Program-made: the position numbers and the translations under genes | From: Planctomycetota bacterium | Lineage (GTDB): Bacteria; Planctomycetota; UBA1135; GCA-002748355 | Reading direction: 5' to 3' | Assembly: GCA_002748355.1 (NCBI GenBank) | Contig: PDSF01000028.1 | Span: 124,001 to 188,000 of the forward strand | Length of the DNA: 64,000 bases | Notes under the pieces: generated by a model | Seen by the model: the letters and a program-made list of their open reading frames with translations, nothing else | Told to the model about the DNA's origin: nothing | Database searches by the model: none | Shown: positions 57,650-64,000 of the stretch, piece by piece | Layout: each line of letters opens with the position of its first letter | Numbering within the stretch: position 1 is the first letter of the stretch

Positions 57650-57667
57650 GCGCATAGGAGGCGCACC

Positions 57668-58915
57668 ATGGTTTACAGCGAAGCTACGCGTGCTCAGTTC
57701 GCCGAGGAGATCAAGGAGATCCAATCCAAGGGGCTCTACAAGGAGAAACGCTTTATCTGCTCGCAGCAGGGAGCGGAGATCACGGTGGAGTATCCCGAGG
57801 GTGCCGAGCAGGAGCAGGTCCTGAACTTCTGCGCCAATAACTACCTCGGTCTGGCTGCGCATCCAGATGTGATTGCGGCCGCCCACCAAGGGCTGGACGA
57901 GCGTGGCTTTGGTATGAGTTCGGTGCGCTTTATCTGCGGAACCCAGGACCTCCACCGTGAGCTGCAGAACAAGATCACGGATTTTCTGGGGACCGAAGAC
58001 ACCTTGCTGTTCCCGTCTTGCCTGGACGCCAATGCCGGCGTGTTCGAGGCGATATTGGGGCAGGACGACGTCATCATTGCGGACCGCCTGATCCACGCCT
58101 CACTGGTGGATGGTATTCGTCTGTGCGCGGCGCATTACGACACCTTCAAGCACATGAACATGAAGCACCTGGAGAGGAAGCTCCAGGAGCATCAGGACAA
58201 GCGCAGTCGTCTGATCGTCACCGACGGTGTCTTCTCGATGGACGGCGATTTGATCCAGCTCGACGAGGTGGTGGCCCTCGCCGAGAAATACGACGCCATG
58301 CTGCTGGTTGACGATAGCCACGCCAGCGGCTTTATCGGCAAGACCGGTCGCGGCACGCACGAGCACTTCGACGTGATGGGCAAGGTGGATCTGATTACGA
58401 CCACCTTCGGCAAGGCCCTGGGCGGCGCTTCGGGCGGCTGTGTTTCGGGCCGCAAGGAGCTGATCGAGCTTTGCCGGCAGAAGGCGCGCCCCTATTTGTT
58501 CAGCAACTCCCTGGCGCCGAGCATCGTCAAGGCCTCAATCAAGGTCTTCGAGATGCTGAGCGCTTCCACGGAGTGGCGCGACAAGCTGGAGTGGAACGCG
58601 AAGTACTTCCGCGAGCAGATCGTCGAGGCCGGCCTCTGCATTCGTGAGGGGGATACGCCGATCGTCCCGGTCATGCTCTTCAATGCCAAGCTCGCCAACG
58701 ACATGGCGCGCGACATGTATGCCGAGGGCATCTATGTCGTCGGCTTCTTCTTCCCTGTCGTGCCGGCCGGTGCCGCGCGGATCCGCGTGCAGCTCTCTGC
58801 TGCCCATGACAAGGACATGATCGATAAGTGCGTCGCCGCCTTTAAGAAGGTGGGCGAGAAATACGGCATTCTCGGTCTCGATAAGAAGGGCATTATCGAG
58901 AAGTACGGGATGTAG
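57668..58915 (+). CDS. kbl: Alpha-oxoamine synthase, Kbl-like (glycine C-acetyltransferase)
   Basis: A 415-residue PLP enzyme close to E. coli Kbl (398) along its length: LNFCANNYLGLAAHPDVIAA, FGMSSVRFICGTQDLHRELQ, DGVFSMDGD, LLVDDSHASGFIG, and the PLP-Lys in TTTFGKALGGASGG (about K249). Kbl condenses glycine with an acyl-CoA to 2-amino-3-ketobutyrate or runs in reverse in threonine breakdown. No threonine dehydrogenase is adjacent. The dedicated ACP upstream suggests it may take acyl-ACP, as some serine palmitoyltransferases do, which is inference. A hairpin terminator follows at 58949. A decayed copy of its 3' end lies at 59301. Confidence 0.9.
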   Translation: MVYSEATRAQFAEEIKEIQSKGLYKEKRFICSQQGAEITVEYPEGAEQEQVLNFCANNYLGLAAHPDVIAAAHQGLDERGFGMSSVRFICGTQDLHRELQNKITDFLGTEDTLLFPSCLDANAGVFEAILGQDDVIIADRLIHASLVDGIRLCAAHYDTFKHMNMKHLERKLQEHQDKRSRLIVTDGVFSMDGDLIQLDEVVALAEKYDAMLLVDDSHASGFIGKTGRGTHEHFDVMGKVDLITTTFGKALGGASGGCVSGRKELIELCRQKARPYLFSNSLAPSIVKASIKVFEMLSASTEWRDKLEWNAKYFREQIVEAGLCIREGDTPIVPVMLFNAKLANDMARDMYAEGIYVVGFFFPVVPAGAARIRVQLSAAHDKDMIDKCVAAFKKVGEKYGILGLDKKGIIEKYGM

Positions 58916-58948
58916 CGGGATGCGGTCGCCCAGCGCCCGCGCCCGGAT

Positions 58949-58991
58949 GCCCCAGCATCAAGGTAACAGTCGTGCTTGATGCCGGGGCTTT
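58949..58991 (+). terminator. Terminator after the Kbl-like gene
   Basis: GCCCCAGCATCAAG (58949-58962) pairs with CTTGATGCCGGGGC (58975-58988) in a 14-bp stem with one mismatch, followed by TTTC. Confidence 0.7.
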
Positions 58992-59054
58992 CTACCAGGT
59001 TCCCCGGGCCTTTGCCGTGTCACTTGCGAGTCTCTTTCAAGAGCCAGCTGAGCC

Positions 59055-59290
59055 CGCGCCTGCGCTTCCGGCGCTCTTCTCAAGCGAGGGCTTGGTACGT
59101 TGACATCAAGTTGGAGTAGCGGCTTTATTACAATCTGATCAAGGGCGATCTTTGCTTCGACCTCATCGGTGCGAGCGGTGGCATCGTCGGAAGTTCCGGT
59201 GGTGGGGGGGACCACCGTGGCCTCGAGGCGGCGCCTTTCAAGGCCCACCGGGTCGATGGCTGTCCTGGCTCTGCGAAGGGTGGAGTGCGC
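59055..59290 (+). pseudogene. Decayed fragment of the PKD secreted-protein gene
   Basis: The segment matches the intact gene at 59871 in two blocks: TGCGCTTCCGGCGCTC (like 60078-60095) and then, after loss of about 150 bp, CTTGGTACGTTGACATCAAG onward (like 60250 to ~60430). A TAG (59116-59118) interrupts the frame and small indels are present. No start or signal region remains. Confidence 0.75.
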
Positions 59291-59300
59291 TTGGGTAGAG

Positions 59301-59554
59301 CTTGGCCGCAAGGAGCTGATCGAGCTATTCCGGCAGAAGGCGCGGCCCAATCGGTTCAGCGACGCGCTGGGCAGAGCACAGGCAAGGCCTCGACCTAAAC
59401 CTTCGACAGGCTGAGTGCCTCCATCTAGGGGCACGACAAGCTGGAGAGGAAGGCGCATTCCTTCCGTGAATCGTTCTCTCCCGCCCATGACAAGGACATG
59501 ATCGATACCTGTGCCGCGGACTTCGAGAAGGTGGGCGAGAAGTACGGAATGTAA
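59301..59554 (+). pseudogene. Decayed fragment of the Kbl-like gene (3' end)
   Basis: CTTGGCCGCAAGGAGCTGAT to GAGAAGTACGGAATGTAA matches the C-terminal coding part of the gene at 57668 (from about 58447) with internal deletions, for example loss of the region equivalent to 58625-58795, and frame breaks. The end retains the MIDxCxAxFxKVGEKYG coding pattern. Sequence after it is also related to that after the intact gene. Confidence 0.8.
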
Positions 59555-59560
59555 CGGCAT

Positions 59561-59870
59561 GTCATCGCGCAGCGCCGGCGCTCTGCCATCCTGCGAAGAG
59601 GGGCGGAGTCGGCTGCTTGTACTGGCGGACCATTTGTTAAGAATCGGCTAAGTCCATGCCTTCGCTTGCTTCGTGATTTGAAGGAGATTGCAGGAGAAAG
59701 CATGGAACATAAGCGGCCTCGGCCTCGTCACGTCGATCAGCGTTCTGCGTGGAATATATCTCACGCACGCAGCTGAATCGCCCGGATGACGACGGCCCTG
59801 AACAGGGTGTTGATGTCGATGGCTGGGCCAGCTCAGCATCCCTTCCCTTCCACTCTTTCGATAGGGTTCC
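59561..59870. other. Intergenic region before the PKD protein gene
   Basis: 310 bp. A relatively AT-rich stretch around 59630-59700 may hold the promoter of the gene at 59871. No gene or strong hairpin is seen. Confidence 0.3.
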
Positions 59871-61694
59871 ATGAACAAGCTTCTCCTCCCAGCCATGACT
59901 CTTGCTTTGGTCACTCTCGCCCAGGCTCAGACGGCGGTGACCTTCCCCAATACCTTGCCCGGCTCTTACAGCGCCAACTCCTGGCCCTTCAACAACACCG
60001 CTACGAGCGGCTTCCGTACCCAGTTCATCTATGACGGATCGATGCTGGGCGTGAACTACCCGGTGCTGATCCAGCGCCTTCGCTTCCGGCGCTCGAGTAC
60101 CTCAACGACCACGGGCTCCCAGACCCAGGTGACCTGCTCCCTGTCGACGAGCCCGGTCAAGTGGAACGCGTTGACGACGACCTTCGCCAATCAAGTCGGC
60201 AAGGACGTGAAGCAGATCTTCAAGGGCACGATGCAGTTCAATGCGACGCCTTGGTACGTCGACATCAAGCTGAAGGTGCCCTTCCTCTACGACCCGAGCA
60301 AGGGCGACCTCTGCTTCGACTTCATTCGCGCGAGCGGCGGCGTCGTCACCAGCCCCGGCCCCGGTGGCTACCACCGTGGCACAGCGGCGGCGCCCTTCAA
60401 GGCCAACCGGGTCTATGGCAGTCCTGGATCCCCGACCGGGAGGCTCAACAGTGGTTCGGCCGCGGCCAATGGCTATGCGAACGCCTGCGAAGTGACCTTC
60501 CTTCCGGCCAAGGGCCTCTACGCTGGTTTTGTCGCCAAGCCGGTCCTGGGCAAGAGCCCGCTCAAGGTGCAGTTCACCGATAAGAGCTACAGCTCCGATG
60601 CCGGTGGTGTGAAGAGCTGGGCCTGGGACTTCAACGGCGACAACAAGATCGATTCGACGCTGCAGAACCCGACCTATACCTATACGGCCAGTGCCTTCGA
60701 TACCTACTTCGATGTCTCGCTGACGGTCACCGATGCGGCACACCCGAAGAATACGCTCACGATGAAGAAGTTCATCCGCGTCAATCCTTCGACGGCGAGA
60801 GAAGAGGACTTCGGCAAGGGCACTTTCAACAAGTCTGCCCCGTCGCCGATCCTCATGCCGAAGAACACGAACCACTTCATCTCCAGGACTGTCCGTGGCT
60901 TCCACTTCCAAGCTCCTGGCTTGTTCATTGTCAACGGCTTCGAATGCCCGAATGACCATGCGACCAAGCAGACGGACCAGACTGTTTCGGTGTACCGCCT
61001 AAAGGCCGCGCCGCCCTCCTACCCGACCACGCTTACCCCGACCGCCGCCGATCTCGTCTTCCATGGCACCGGCAAGGCCGGCACGGTCTTACGCCCGAAG
61101 GCCCCGATCATCTTCAAGAAGGGTGAGCACTTTGCGATTCTTGGTGCCTGTCACAGCGGCGCCACCGGGAACAACTACAACAGCTACGGCCAGGGCGGCT
61201 GGAAGACGACTGTCCTGAAGCAGCCGATTACCTGCAATCGCTTGATCATGCAGACCGATCACAAGGTCAATAAGGGCCTGGGTCCGATCGCTGATGATGG
61301 GAGTTCCTTTTCCATCGCCCGCGTCTGGGTCCACGTTCTTGGCAACACCTCGACTTTGGTCCCCGAGTTGACTTCGAGCGCGCGTCCGATTCTCGGCACG
61401 ACGACGAATCTTGAGTTCACCGGCAACCTGGCGACGGCCCAGGCTGGCGTCCTCTTCCTCGGTGTTGGCCGCATGCCTGTTCCGATCCCGACGCCTTTCG
61501 GCTCGCTGTTGATCAAGCCGCCCTTCCTGATGAACCTCGTGATCCCTGGCGGCAAGGGCACGATCCCGGTGCCGATTCCGAACAACAACTCCCTGAAGGG
61601 TGTCGTTCTCGATTGGCAGGCCCTGGTCTTCGATATCCCGGGTGGCTACTTCGGCATGAGCAACGGCACGGAGTGGTACCTCGGCTTGAAGTGA
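59871..61694 (+). CDS. Exported protein with a PKD domain, function unknown
   Basis: A 607-residue protein with a signal peptide (NKLLLPAMTLALVTLAQAQ). Residues ~20-215 are a beta-rich N-terminal domain of a kind I cannot name. Residues ~225-305 form a PKD domain (SPLKVQFTDKSYSSDAGG, WAWDFNGDNKID, VSLTVTDAAHPKN). The last ~100 residues end in PIPNNNSLKGVVLDWQALVF, shared with the protein at 11951. PKD domains mediate surface or carbohydrate contacts. A truncated, decayed copy lies just upstream, and an intrinsic-type terminator follows at 61737. Confidence 0.85.
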   Translation: MNKLLLPAMTLALVTLAQAQTAVTFPNTLPGSYSANSWPFNNTATSGFRTQFIYDGSMLGVNYPVLIQRLRFRRSSTSTTTGSQTQVTCSLSTSPVKWNALTTTFANQVGKDVKQIFKGTMQFNATPWYVDIKLKVPFLYDPSKGDLCFDFIRASGGVVTSPGPGGYHRGTAAAPFKANRVYGSPGSPTGRLNSGSAAANGYANACEVTFLPAKGLYAGFVAKPVLGKSPLKVQFTDKSYSSDAGGVKSWAWDFNGDNKIDSTLQNPTYTYTASAFDTYFDVSLTVTDAAHPKNTLTMKKFIRVNPSTAREEDFGKGTFNKSAPSPILMPKNTNHFISRTVRGFHFQAPGLFIVNGFECPNDHATKQTDQTVSVYRLKAAPPSYPTTLTPTAADLVFHGTGKAGTVLRPKAPIIFKKGEHFAILGACHSGATGNNYNSYGQGGWKTTVLKQPITCNRLIMQTDHKVNKGLGPIADDGSSFSIARVWVHVLGNTSTLVPELTSSARPILGTTTNLEFTGNLATAQAGVLFLGVGRMPVPIPTPFGSLLIKPPFLMNLVIPGGKGTIPVPIPNNNSLKGVVLDWQALVFDIPGGYFGMSNGTEWYLGLK

Positions 61695-61736
61695 TCGCGA
61701 GGGACCCGCATGAGGTCGCCTGCTAGGTGACCAGGG

Positions 61737-61785
61737 CGCGCCCCGGGGGCCTTCTTGGCCCTCGGGGCGCGTTGCGTTTTGTTGG
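61737..61785 (+). terminator. Strong terminator after the PKD protein gene
   Basis: CGCGCCCCGGGGGCC (61737-61751) and GGCCCTCGGGGCGCG (61757-61771) form a 15-bp stem with one mismatch, then TTGCGTTTTGTT. The remaining stretch to 62002 shows no gene. Confidence 0.8.
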
Positions 61786-62002
61786 AGGGGCTTTTTCGCA
61801 GGTGCTTTTTCGTTGCAGGCCGTCCCGCTTGCCAGGCCCTGTTCAGGGAGGGCTGTTCCGCTGTCTCGGGCAAGGCTTGATCCAGCTACGAGCGCTCTGG
61901 AAGATGCCTTTAGCCATGCCTGTTGCCGCCTCAGAGCTGGCTTCAAGGCGCTGCGTCAGGGGGAGACGGCCTCTCCTCTACTTCCTTGGAAGGAGTAACC
62001 CG

Positions 62003-62437
62003 ATGGCAAAGAAGATCGTCAAAGTTGAAGGTGTGCAGGGCAGCAGTTTCAAAATGGAACTGACTGCCGGTAACCACACGGTTGTTATCGATCAGCCCAA
62101 GCCCATGGGCGGAACGGATGCGGGTCCCAATCCTCTCCAATACGGCCTCTTCGCCCTTATCGGTTGCATTGGCGCCATAGGCCGGATTATCGCCAACCAG
62201 AGGAAGATGGAGATCAGGGGCTTCAAGATCAGCTGCGAAGCTGAGCTGAACACCGATAAGCTTCTCGGGCAGAGCGATGCTGAGAGAGCTGGCTACAAGT
62301 GGGTCAAGGTCGTTACCGAGATCGACGCGGATATGACAAAGGAAGAGAAGGCCGCCTTTGTCGCCGAGATCGATGAGCGTTGCCCCATCTCGGATGTCTT
62401 TCTCAACGGCACCGAGGTCCGCTTCGAGACCGTTTAG
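62003..62437 (+). CDS. OsmC/Ohr-family protein
   Basis: A 144-residue protein from an ATG after GGAAGGAG. The fold pattern is OsmC: an N-terminal strand set (FKMELTAGNHTVVIDQPKPM, GGTDAGPNPLQYGLFALIGC) with the first redox Cys in the helix IGCIGAIGRI and a second Cys in DERCPISDV. These match the two-Cys thiol peroxidase site (YhfA/OsmC type). It would reduce organic hydroperoxides or bind a metabolite; it is monocistronic and convergent with the next gene. Confidence 0.88.
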   Translation: MAKKIVKVEGVQGSSFKMELTAGNHTVVIDQPKPMGGTDAGPNPLQYGLFALIGCIGAIGRIIANQRKMEIRGFKISCEAELNTDKLLGQSDAERAGYKWVKVVTEIDADMTKEEKAAFVAEIDERCPISDVFLNGTEVRFETV

Positions 62438-62575
62438 CCTCACGTGAATAACGCGGGCGCGGTAGCGGCGGGCGCCGTCCTCTTCGTTGCTCCCCCCTGC
62501 CTACTCCGGGTTGTTCTGGCTGTCTGGGGCTGCTATCCCCTAGTCCTGGGCCGTAGGCCGGGGGCCAAAGAGCCT

Positions 62576-62606
62576 AGGTCGGTATCGCGGGCAGCGATAC
62601 CGACCT
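62576..62606. terminator. Bidirectional terminator between convergent genes
   Basis: AGGTCGGTATCGC (62576-62588) and GCGATACCGACCT (62594-62606) form a perfect 13-bp stem with a 5-nt loop between the OsmC gene and the MTH1187-type gene. Confidence 0.75.
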
Positions 62607-62615
62607 GCGCCCTTC

Positions 62616-62921
62616 TTATTCATGCTCCAGCTTGGTTTCGACGCTTCGGATCTTGTCGTCGATGCTCTGCTCGCGATCGGTGCGGGTGCCCACCCGCATG
62701 GTCGTGGAAATGCGAGGGGCGCCCATTTCGTGGACGATCTCGTGGCAGCGTTTGACCGCGGCCATGACCCTGTCCCATTCGCCTTCGACATTGGTGCCGT
62801 ATCCGTGGAGCTGGTGGGAGAGCTGCGCCTCGTCGAAGACCTGCTCGCAGGCGGCGATGTACTTGCTTACGGAGCTGCCGACTCCGATCGGCACGACACA
62901 AAGATCGATGATGACGTTCAT
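62616..62921 (-). CDS. MTH1187/thiamine-binding-family protein
   Basis: A 101-residue ferredoxin-fold protein of the MTH1187/YkoF-like family. Characteristic pieces are VIIDLCVVPIGVGSSVSKYI, a QLHGYGTNVEGEWDRVMAAV segment and RISTTMRVGTRTDREQS. Members bind thiamine or hydroxymethylpyrimidine-like ligands and some are part of ECF systems; no transporter is next to it here. It lies upstream of, and on the same strand as, no other gene within reach except the partial DUF2135 gene 41 bp before it. Confidence 0.85.
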   Translation of the reverse strand: MNVIIDLCVVPIGVGSSVSKYIAACEQVFDEAQLSHQLHGYGTNVEGEWDRVMAAVKRCHEIVHEMGAPRISTTMRVGTRTDREQSIDDKIRSVETKLEHE

Positions 62922-62962
62922 GGGATCCTCTGAGGAGTAGCGGGTACGAACTCCCAGAATAG

Positions 62963-64000
62963 CTACTTGTCGATCTGGACGCGCGCCACCTCGTGGATCT
63001 GTTTGTTCTCCTCGAGCTTTATGGTTTTGCGGGTCAGCTTTTCGTACTTGCCGCCCCAGTCCTCGTAGATCGTCACCAGCACCTTGCTCCGGGCGCTTGC
63101 CCGGTTGCGTCTACGGGCGAAGTAATGGGCTTTGATCTGATACACGCCATGCTGGGCCTGAGGCAGAACATACATCTCCGGACCGTAGCCTTGGGTGACG
63201 TCTCTCGTCAGCCTGCCGCCGATCTTGGTGCGGGGGTGTTCGTAGTAGCAGTGCTCACCGCCTGGCTCCCAGACATGGAGATCGATGTCGCTGTTGCCGG
63301 TATTCCACTCGATGACGACCAGCAAGTCGGCGCGGTCCAGCTTGAACTCGCGTCCGAGGCTTTCCTGGCGGTTTTTTGCGTAGTCCAGGACCCGGCTCCG
63401 TTTGCCCTCTTTGCTCAGCTTGCGGAGTAAGTGCAGATACTCCATTGTCGCGATCTTACGGAACTCACCGAAGCGCTCGTGCCAGGTACCGGCCAGGCAG
63501 ATTTCGTAGTAGAGGAGAGCAAGCTCTTCGGCCTGCATCGAGCGAAGGCAGCGGGCAAGACCGAGCCAGTTGACCGGCTCGTAGGGCCGCTTTTCTGCCA
63601 GTGTTCGCAGGAGGTGATAGGCCTTGTCGCCACGGCCCCAAGCCTCGGTGCTGTAGGCGACGTCGCGCAGCAGCACCAGGTCGCCTGGGCGATTTTCGAT
63701 CAGAGAGCTGAGGGCGCGGATGGCATCGGCGGCGCCCGCCAAATCGAAGCGCCGCTTGGCTTCGGCGCTGACGTTGTCGTAGTCCAGCTTGCGGCTGGCG
63801 AGCTGCTCGCTGAGCTTGCCGGAGATGTCCTTCCAGGTGAGCAGCTTTGGGGTCAAGGGCTTGCTCGCGATGTAGAAGCTCTCTACCGGCAGTTCGTCGA
63901 TGAGTAGCTGGACACTCTTGGCGAGCTCGAAGTTCAAGCCCGGCGCCTTGGCCAGGCCTGTGAGCATGGCTTGGAACTCGGCCTTGGCGTCGCGCAGGCG
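62963..64000 (-). CDS. Partial protein with TPR-like region and C-terminal DUF2135 domain (runs off right edge)
   Basis: The frame remains open through the right edge, where codons read RLRDAKAEFQAM, so the N-terminus is missing; 345 residues are visible. The middle is helical and TPR-like (DLAGAADAIRALSSLIENRP, WGRGDKAYHLLRTLAEKRPY). The C-terminus is DUF2135: LLVVIEWNTGNSDIDLHVWE, CYYEHPRTKIGGRLTRDVTQ and YGPEMYVLP. In planctomycetes and proteobacteria this domain often ends VIT/von Willebrand A proteins, which may lie beyond the edge. It is probably co-transcribed with the MTH1187-type gene. Confidence 0.8.
   Translation of the reverse strand, partial: RLRDAKAEFQAMLTGLAKAPGLNFELAKSVQLLIDELPVESFYIASKPLTPKLLTWKDISGKLSEQLASRKLDYDNVSAEAKRRFDLAGAADAIRALSSLIENRPGDLVLLRDVAYSTEAWGRGDKAYHLLRTLAEKRPYEPVNWLGLARCLRSMQAEELALLYYEICLAGTWHERFGEFRKIATMEYLHLLRKLSKEGKRSRVLDYAKNRQESLGREFKLDRADLLVVIEWNTGNSDIDLHVWEPGGEHCYYEHPRTKIGGRLTRDVTQGYGPEMYVLPQAQHGVYQIKAHYFARRRNRASARSKVLVTIYEDWGGKYEKLTRKTIKLEENKQIHEVARVQIDK

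Overview
The window looks like part of a chromosome from a GC-rich Gram-negative bacterium, most likely a planctomycete. This is inferred from gene content and was not tested by database search. The pointers are a double-length tandem UvrA, DUF1080 and PKD-type secreted proteins, a NamZ/DUF1343 muramidase, an LptF/LptG-like pair (hence an outer membrane) and a very large Ser/Thr kinase-ATPase-TPR protein. No rRNA, tRNA, CRISPR array, IS element or phage module was recognised. Coding density is high, with many 4-bp or 1-bp gene overlaps and several GTG or TTG starts.

Layout. 0-6.5 kb: a partial lipoprotein (minus strand), then a plus-strand run of lipoprotein, galE, metallo-beta-lactamase-fold hydrolase, PBP4-type carboxypeptidase and inositol-monophosphatase-like protein. 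6.5-13.2 kb: a possible subtilase remnant, a glycine-rich RRM protein, a translationally coupled pair (zinc-less MDR reductase plus a protein with an S-adenosylhomocysteine-hydrolase-like C-terminal half), and a secreted protein. 13.4-20.3 kb: fused double UvrA and an EamA transporter. 20.6-28.7 kb: a kinase/ATPase/TPR regulator divergent from a three-gene operon encoding a fused E1-alpha/beta 2-oxoacid dehydrogenase, an E2-like protein whose catalytic domain is replaced by a left-handed beta-helix acyltransferase, and a NodB-like deacetylase. 28.7-34.7 kb: nusA-infB-DUF503-rbfA on the minus strand. 35-41.4 kb: GNAT, secreted TPR protein, RlmI-like methyltransferase, Hsp20 and a ClpA/B-like AAA+ protein. 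41.4-47.5 kb (minus): LptG/LptF-like permeases, rsmE, double-DUF1080 protein, ferritin, NamZ. 47.6-54.8 kb: SGNH-like exported protein, then an exported beta-galactosidase with an inserted LamG-type domain and its SSS symporter. 54.8-64 kb: MetX-homoserine dehydrogenase fusion, divergent ACP plus Kbl-like enzyme, a decayed duplication, a PKD protein, OsmC, a thiamine-binding-type protein and a partial DUF2135 protein.

The most promising candidate for an undescribed system is the operon at 24.2-28.7 kb. A 2-oxoacid dehydrogenase E1 would load acyl groups onto a lipoyl arm that is fused, through an E1/E3-binding domain, to a hexapeptide-repeat acyltransferase rather than to the usual CoA-dependent E2 core. 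A carbohydrate-deacetylase-like protein is encoded next. This suggests direct acyl transfer from lipoate to a sugar or amino-sugar acceptor. Other points of interest are the MDR/AHCY-like pair, short tandem arrays that straddle stop codons and place stops in several frames, an intergenic element of up to about 170 bp present three times, and a kbl/secreted-gene tandem duplication whose inner copies have decayed.
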